From: Cellulomonas persica
GTDB taxonomy: Bacteria; Actinomycetota; Actinomycetes; Actinomycetales; Cellulomonadaceae
Assembly: GCF_007989825.1 (NCBI RefSeq)
Contig: NZ_BJUA01000001.1
Span: 344,894 to 408,893 of the forward strand
Reading direction: 5' to 3'
DNA length: 64,000 nt
In this document: positions 61,325-64,000 of the stretch, in pieces
How positions within the stretch are numbered: position 1 is the stretch's first letter
How the letters are laid out: each line of letters starts with the position of its first letter
Position numbers and translations under genes: made by a program
The notes under the pieces: generated by a model
The model's input: only the letters and a program-made list of their open reading frames with translations
Databases searched by the model: none
Told to the model about the DNA's origin: nothing

Positions 61325-63508
61325 ATGAGTGCGACCGCCCCCTCCCCCGTGCCTGCCGACTCCGACACCCTGCGGGCCGTGGCGCACGGCTCCTTCTACG
61401 ACCCCCACGGCGTGCTCGGGCCGCACCCTGGCAACGGCGGCGTGACGATCCGCCTCCTGCGCCCGCTGGCCGACTCGGTCGTCGTCATCACTCCCGAGAC
61501 CCGCGTCCCCGCGCGACACGAGCAGGACGGCGTGTGGGTCGCGGTGCTGCCCGGTGGCGAGGTGCCCGACTACCGCGTCGAGGTCACGTACGGCGACACC
61601 ACGACGCTGGCCGACGACCCGTACCGGTTCCTGCCGACCGTGCAGGAGCTCGACCGCCACCTCATCCGCGAGGGACGGCACGAGGAGCTGTGGACCGTGC
61701 TCGGCGCGCAGGTGCGCACCTACCCGAGCACGCTCGGCGAGGTGCACGGCACGTCGTTCGCGGTCTGGGCGCCCAACGCGCGTGCGGTGCGCGTCGTCGG
61801 CGACTTCAACTACTGGCAGGGCGCGACGCACGCGATGCGCTCGCTCGGCGACTCGGGCGTCTGGGAGCTGTTCGTCCCGGGCATCACCGCCGGGGCGCGC
61901 TACAAGTTCGAGATCCTCACGCACGACGGCACGTGGCGGCAGAAGGCCGACCCGATGGCGCGCGGCACCGAGGTGCCGCCCGCGACCGCCTCGGTCGTCG
62001 TCGAGTCGACGTACACGTGGGGCGACGACGAGTGGATGGCGGCACGCGCCGCGACCGACCCCCACAACGGACCGCTGTCGGTCTACGAGGTGCACCTCGG
62101 CTCGTGGCGGCAGGGCCTGTCGTACCGCGAGCTCGCGCACCAGCTCACCGGGTACGTGCTGGACCTCGGGTTCACGCACGTCGAGCTCCTGCCCGTCGCC
62201 GAGCACCCGTACGCGCCGTCGTGGGGGTACCAGGTCACCGGGTACTACGCCGCGACGTCCCGGTTCGGCCACCCCGACGACCTTCGCTACCTGATCGACA
62301 CGCTGCACCGCGCCGGGATCGGCGTGATCGTCGACTGGGTGCCCGGCCACTTCCCCAAGGACGAGTGGGCGCTCGCGCAGTTCGACGGCACCGCGCTGTA
62401 CGAGCACCCGGACCCGCTGCTCGGCGAGCAGCCCGACTGGGGCACGTACGTGTTCAACTACGGCCGCAACGAGGTGCGCAACTTCCTCGTCGCGAACGCC
62501 GTCTACTGGCTCACGGAGTTCCACGTCGACGCGCTGCGCGTGGACGCCGTCGCCTCGATGCTCTACCTCGACTACTCGCGGCAGCCCGGTCAGTGGCGTC
62601 CCAACCGGCACGGCGGGCGCGAGAACCTCGAGGCCATCGCGTTCCTCCAGGAGACCAACGCGACCGCGTACCGGCGCGCGCCCGGGACGATGATGATCGC
62701 CGAGGAGTCCACCGCATGGCCGGGCGTCACGGCCCCCACCGACCACAACGGCCTCGGGTTCGGGCTCAAGTGGAACATGGGCTGGATGAACGACACCCTC
62801 CGGTACCTCAAGGAGGAGCCCGTCCACCGCCGGTACCACCACGGCGAGATCACGTTCTCGATGGTCTACGCGTTCTCCGAGCAGTACGTCCTGCCGATCT
62901 CACACGACGAGGTCGTGCACGGCAAGGGCTCCGTGTACGCGCGGATGCCGGGCGACCACTGGCAGAAGTCCGCCGGGGTCCGCGCGCTCTATGCCTACCA
63001 GTGGACCCACCCGGGCAAGAAGCTGCTGTTCATGGGGCAGGAGTTCGCTCAGCCCGACGAGTGGAGCGAGTCACGCTCGCTCGACTGGTGGGCGATGGAC
63101 GATCCGCTGCGCGCCGGCGTGCGCCGCATGCTCAAGGACCTCAACGCCCTCTACACGCGCACGCCCGCCCTGTGGCAGCTCGACCACTCGCCCGAGGGCT
63201 TCGAGTGGATCGACTCCGACGATGCCGACCACAACGTGCTCGCCTACATCCGCAAGGGCCACGCGGCGCCGCCCGTGGTCGTCGTCGTGAACTTCGCGGG
63301 GGTCCCGCACGAGAGCTACCGTCTCGCCCTGCCTGCGGGTGGCCGCTGGAGCGAGGTGTTCAACACCGACGCGCACGAGTACGGAGGCTCGGGCGTGGGC
63401 AACCTCGGCGCGGTCGAGGCGCAGCCCGACCCGCACCACGGACGCCCGTACTCCGCGCTCGTGCGGGTCCCTCCGCTCGGCGCGATCATCCTGCAGCAGG
63501 AGTCGTAG
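61325..63508 (+). CDS. glgB: 1,4-alpha-glucan branching enzyme
   Basis: GlgB moves chain segments to form alpha-1,6 branches on glucan made by GlgE. The 727-residue protein has an N-terminal domain beginning [14 protein letters not shown], a CBM48 (about 140-240: [23 protein letters not shown]), and a GH13_9 barrel with [28 protein letters not shown], the nucleophile Asp407 in [17 protein letters not shown], Glu460 in [13 protein letters not shown] and [14 protein letters not shown]. The ATG at 61325 is preceded by TAGGCGC. It follows the maltokinase gene after 108 bp, completing the glgE-treS-maltokinase-glgB set. A terminator hairpin follows. Confidence 0.95.
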   Translation: MSATAPSPVPADSDTLRAVAHGSFYDPHGVLGPHPGNGGVTIRLLRPLADSVVVITPETRVPARHEQDGVWVAVLPGGEVPDYRVEVTYGDTTTLADDPYRFLPTVQELDRHLIREGRHEELWTVLGAQVRTYPSTLGEVHGTSFAVWAPNARAVRVVGDFNYWQGATHAMRSLGDSGVWELFVPGITAGARYKFEILTHDGTWRQKADPMARGTEVPPATASVVVESTYTWGDDEWMAARAATDPHNGPLSVYEVHLGSWRQGLSYRELAHQLTGYVLDLGFTHVELLPVAEHPYAPSWGYQVTGYYAATSRFGHPDDLRYLIDTLHRAGIGVIVDWVPGHFPKDEWALAQFDGTALYEHPDPLLGEQPDWGTYVFNYGRNEVRNFLVANAVYWLTEFHVDALRVDAVASMLYLDYSRQPGQWRPNRHGGRENLEAIAFLQETNATAYRRAPGTMMIAEESTAWPGVTAPTDHNGLGFGLKWNMGWMNDTLRYLKEEPVHRRYHHGEITFSMVYAFSEQYVLPISHDEVVHGKGSVYARMPGDHWQKSAGVRALYAYQWTHPGKKLLFMGQEFAQPDEWSESRSLDWWAMDDPLRAGVRRMLKDLNALYTRTPALWQLDHSPEGFEWIDSDDADHNVLAYIRKGHAAPPVVVVVNFAGVPHESYRLALPAGGRWSEVFNTDAHEYGGSGVGNLGAVEAQPDPHHGRPYSALVRVPPLGAIILQQES

Positions 63509-63545
63509 GCGCCGCGCAGCTCTACCGGCCATACTCCCGGCACCT

Positions 63546-63578
63546 CGAGGGGCGGCAACCGTCGGTCGCCGCCCCTCG
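63546..63578 (+). terminator. Terminator after glgB
   Basis: CGAGGGGCGGC pairs perfectly over 11 bp with GCCGCCCCTCG around an 11-nt loop, 38 nt after the glgB stop. Confidence 0.7.
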
Positions 63579-63582
63579 TCGT

Positions 63583-63672
63583 TCACCGGCACGCCGTCGT
63601 GAGCCAGCACACCGTCGTGCGCCGGCACACGGCCGTTCGCCAGCACACCGTCGCCACCTGGCGCACCAGCGC
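63583..63672. repeat. Degenerate 18-bp tandem repeat
   Basis: Four consecutive 18-bp units from 63583 to 63654 share the pattern CGCC(A/G)GCACACCGTCGT, with a fifth weak copy to 63672. They lie just beyond the glgB terminator. Both strands read as hexapeptide repeats in some frames, but no start with a ribosome site or family match supports a gene here. Confidence 0.5.
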
Positions 63673-64000
63673 GACGCGCACCGAGGCCCTGCACAGACGC
63701 GCCGCACACGCCGGGACGGCGCGGACGACCGCTCCCCTGCCATCCGGCCGGAGCGCAGACAGGCGCGCAAGCGCCACGAGGGCCGCCGCACCTCGGCGTT
63801 CCGCACGACCGCGCTCGTGGTGGAAAACCACCGACCTTCAGCCCGTCTGCGCGGGGCCGTGGCGCACGAGCGGGGACGTCCCCGGCTCGGCCGGTGCAGC
63901 CCACGCCACGGTGCAGACAAACGCGCACTCAAGCCATGAATGTCGCGCCGCACATGAAATGTCGGGAAGAATGTCGGGAAACAGAAGAAGCCACCCCGGG
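63673..64000. other. Non-coding tail with AATGTCGGGAA repeats
   Basis: No gene is supported from the end of glgB to the window edge. The final 70 bp is AT-richer, and AATGTCGGGAA occurs at 63958-63968 and 63970-63980, with a shorter copy AATGTCGCG at 63939. These may be regulatory sites for a gene beyond the edge. Confidence 0.4.

Noticed and set aside
63071..63953. Minus-strand frames with hexapeptide repeats at the right end
   Set aside because: They run through the glgB terminator and into glgB antisense; the peptide repeats simply reflect the 18-bp DNA repeat.

Overview
The window is a high-GC actinobacterial chromosome segment. Gene content (a large modular GH10 xylanase, a GH3/ABC oligosaccharide locus, the GlgE pathway, GatCAB, an actinobacterial ilv attenuator) and codon use point to Micrococcales, most likely a Cellulomonas-like plant-polysaccharide degrader; this assignment is inferred from sequence character alone. 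Coding density is very high and many genes overlap by ATGA or GTGA. I found no rRNA, tRNA, CRISPR array, insertion sequence or prophage.

1-16.3 kb is mainly branched-chain amino acid synthesis: on the minus strand ilvB-ilvN-ilvC with leuB (cut by the left edge) further down, preceded by a clear peptide-type attenuator (leader peptide with Ile-Leu-Val-Val-Leu, then an intrinsic terminator), plus two dihydroxy-acid dehydratases of different classes. Between them lie an ASCH protein, an ABC-2 exporter, an alpha-glucosidase, a flavin-type oxidase homologue and a plus-strand SRPBCC-ArsR-lipoprotein operon with a candidate ArsR operator.

16.5-32.9 kb is cell wall and plant polysaccharide use: a secreted beta-propeller/NlpC-P60 protein, then an operon of solute-binding lipoprotein, two permeases and a GH3 glycosidase, a divergent LacI regulator, a POT peptide transporter, an acetyltransferase and a 1,690-residue CE4/GH10 enzyme. 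The LacI/ABC intergenic region and the xylanase promoter share a 14-bp box (TAWCG-N4-CGATA), suggesting one xylan regulon.

32.9-50.8 kb is housekeeping: gatCAB, nrdI, a flotillin/NfeD pair, nifS-mnmA-methionine-synthase-like-ligA, a kinase-fold protein, a phosphofructokinase with an unusual active-site signature, and etfBA. 50.9-63.5 kb is alpha-glucan metabolism on the plus strand: glgX, two flavoproteins, then glgE-treS-maltokinase (GTGA-coupled) and glgB, which together form the pathway from trehalose via maltose 1-phosphate to branched glucan. The last 0.5 kb appears non-coding and carries a terminator and two families of short direct repeats. I did not find a convincing wholly new system; the best leads are the shared xylan operator, the domain architecture and altered metal site of the xylanase/deacetylase, the phosphofructokinase active site and the ilv attenuator.
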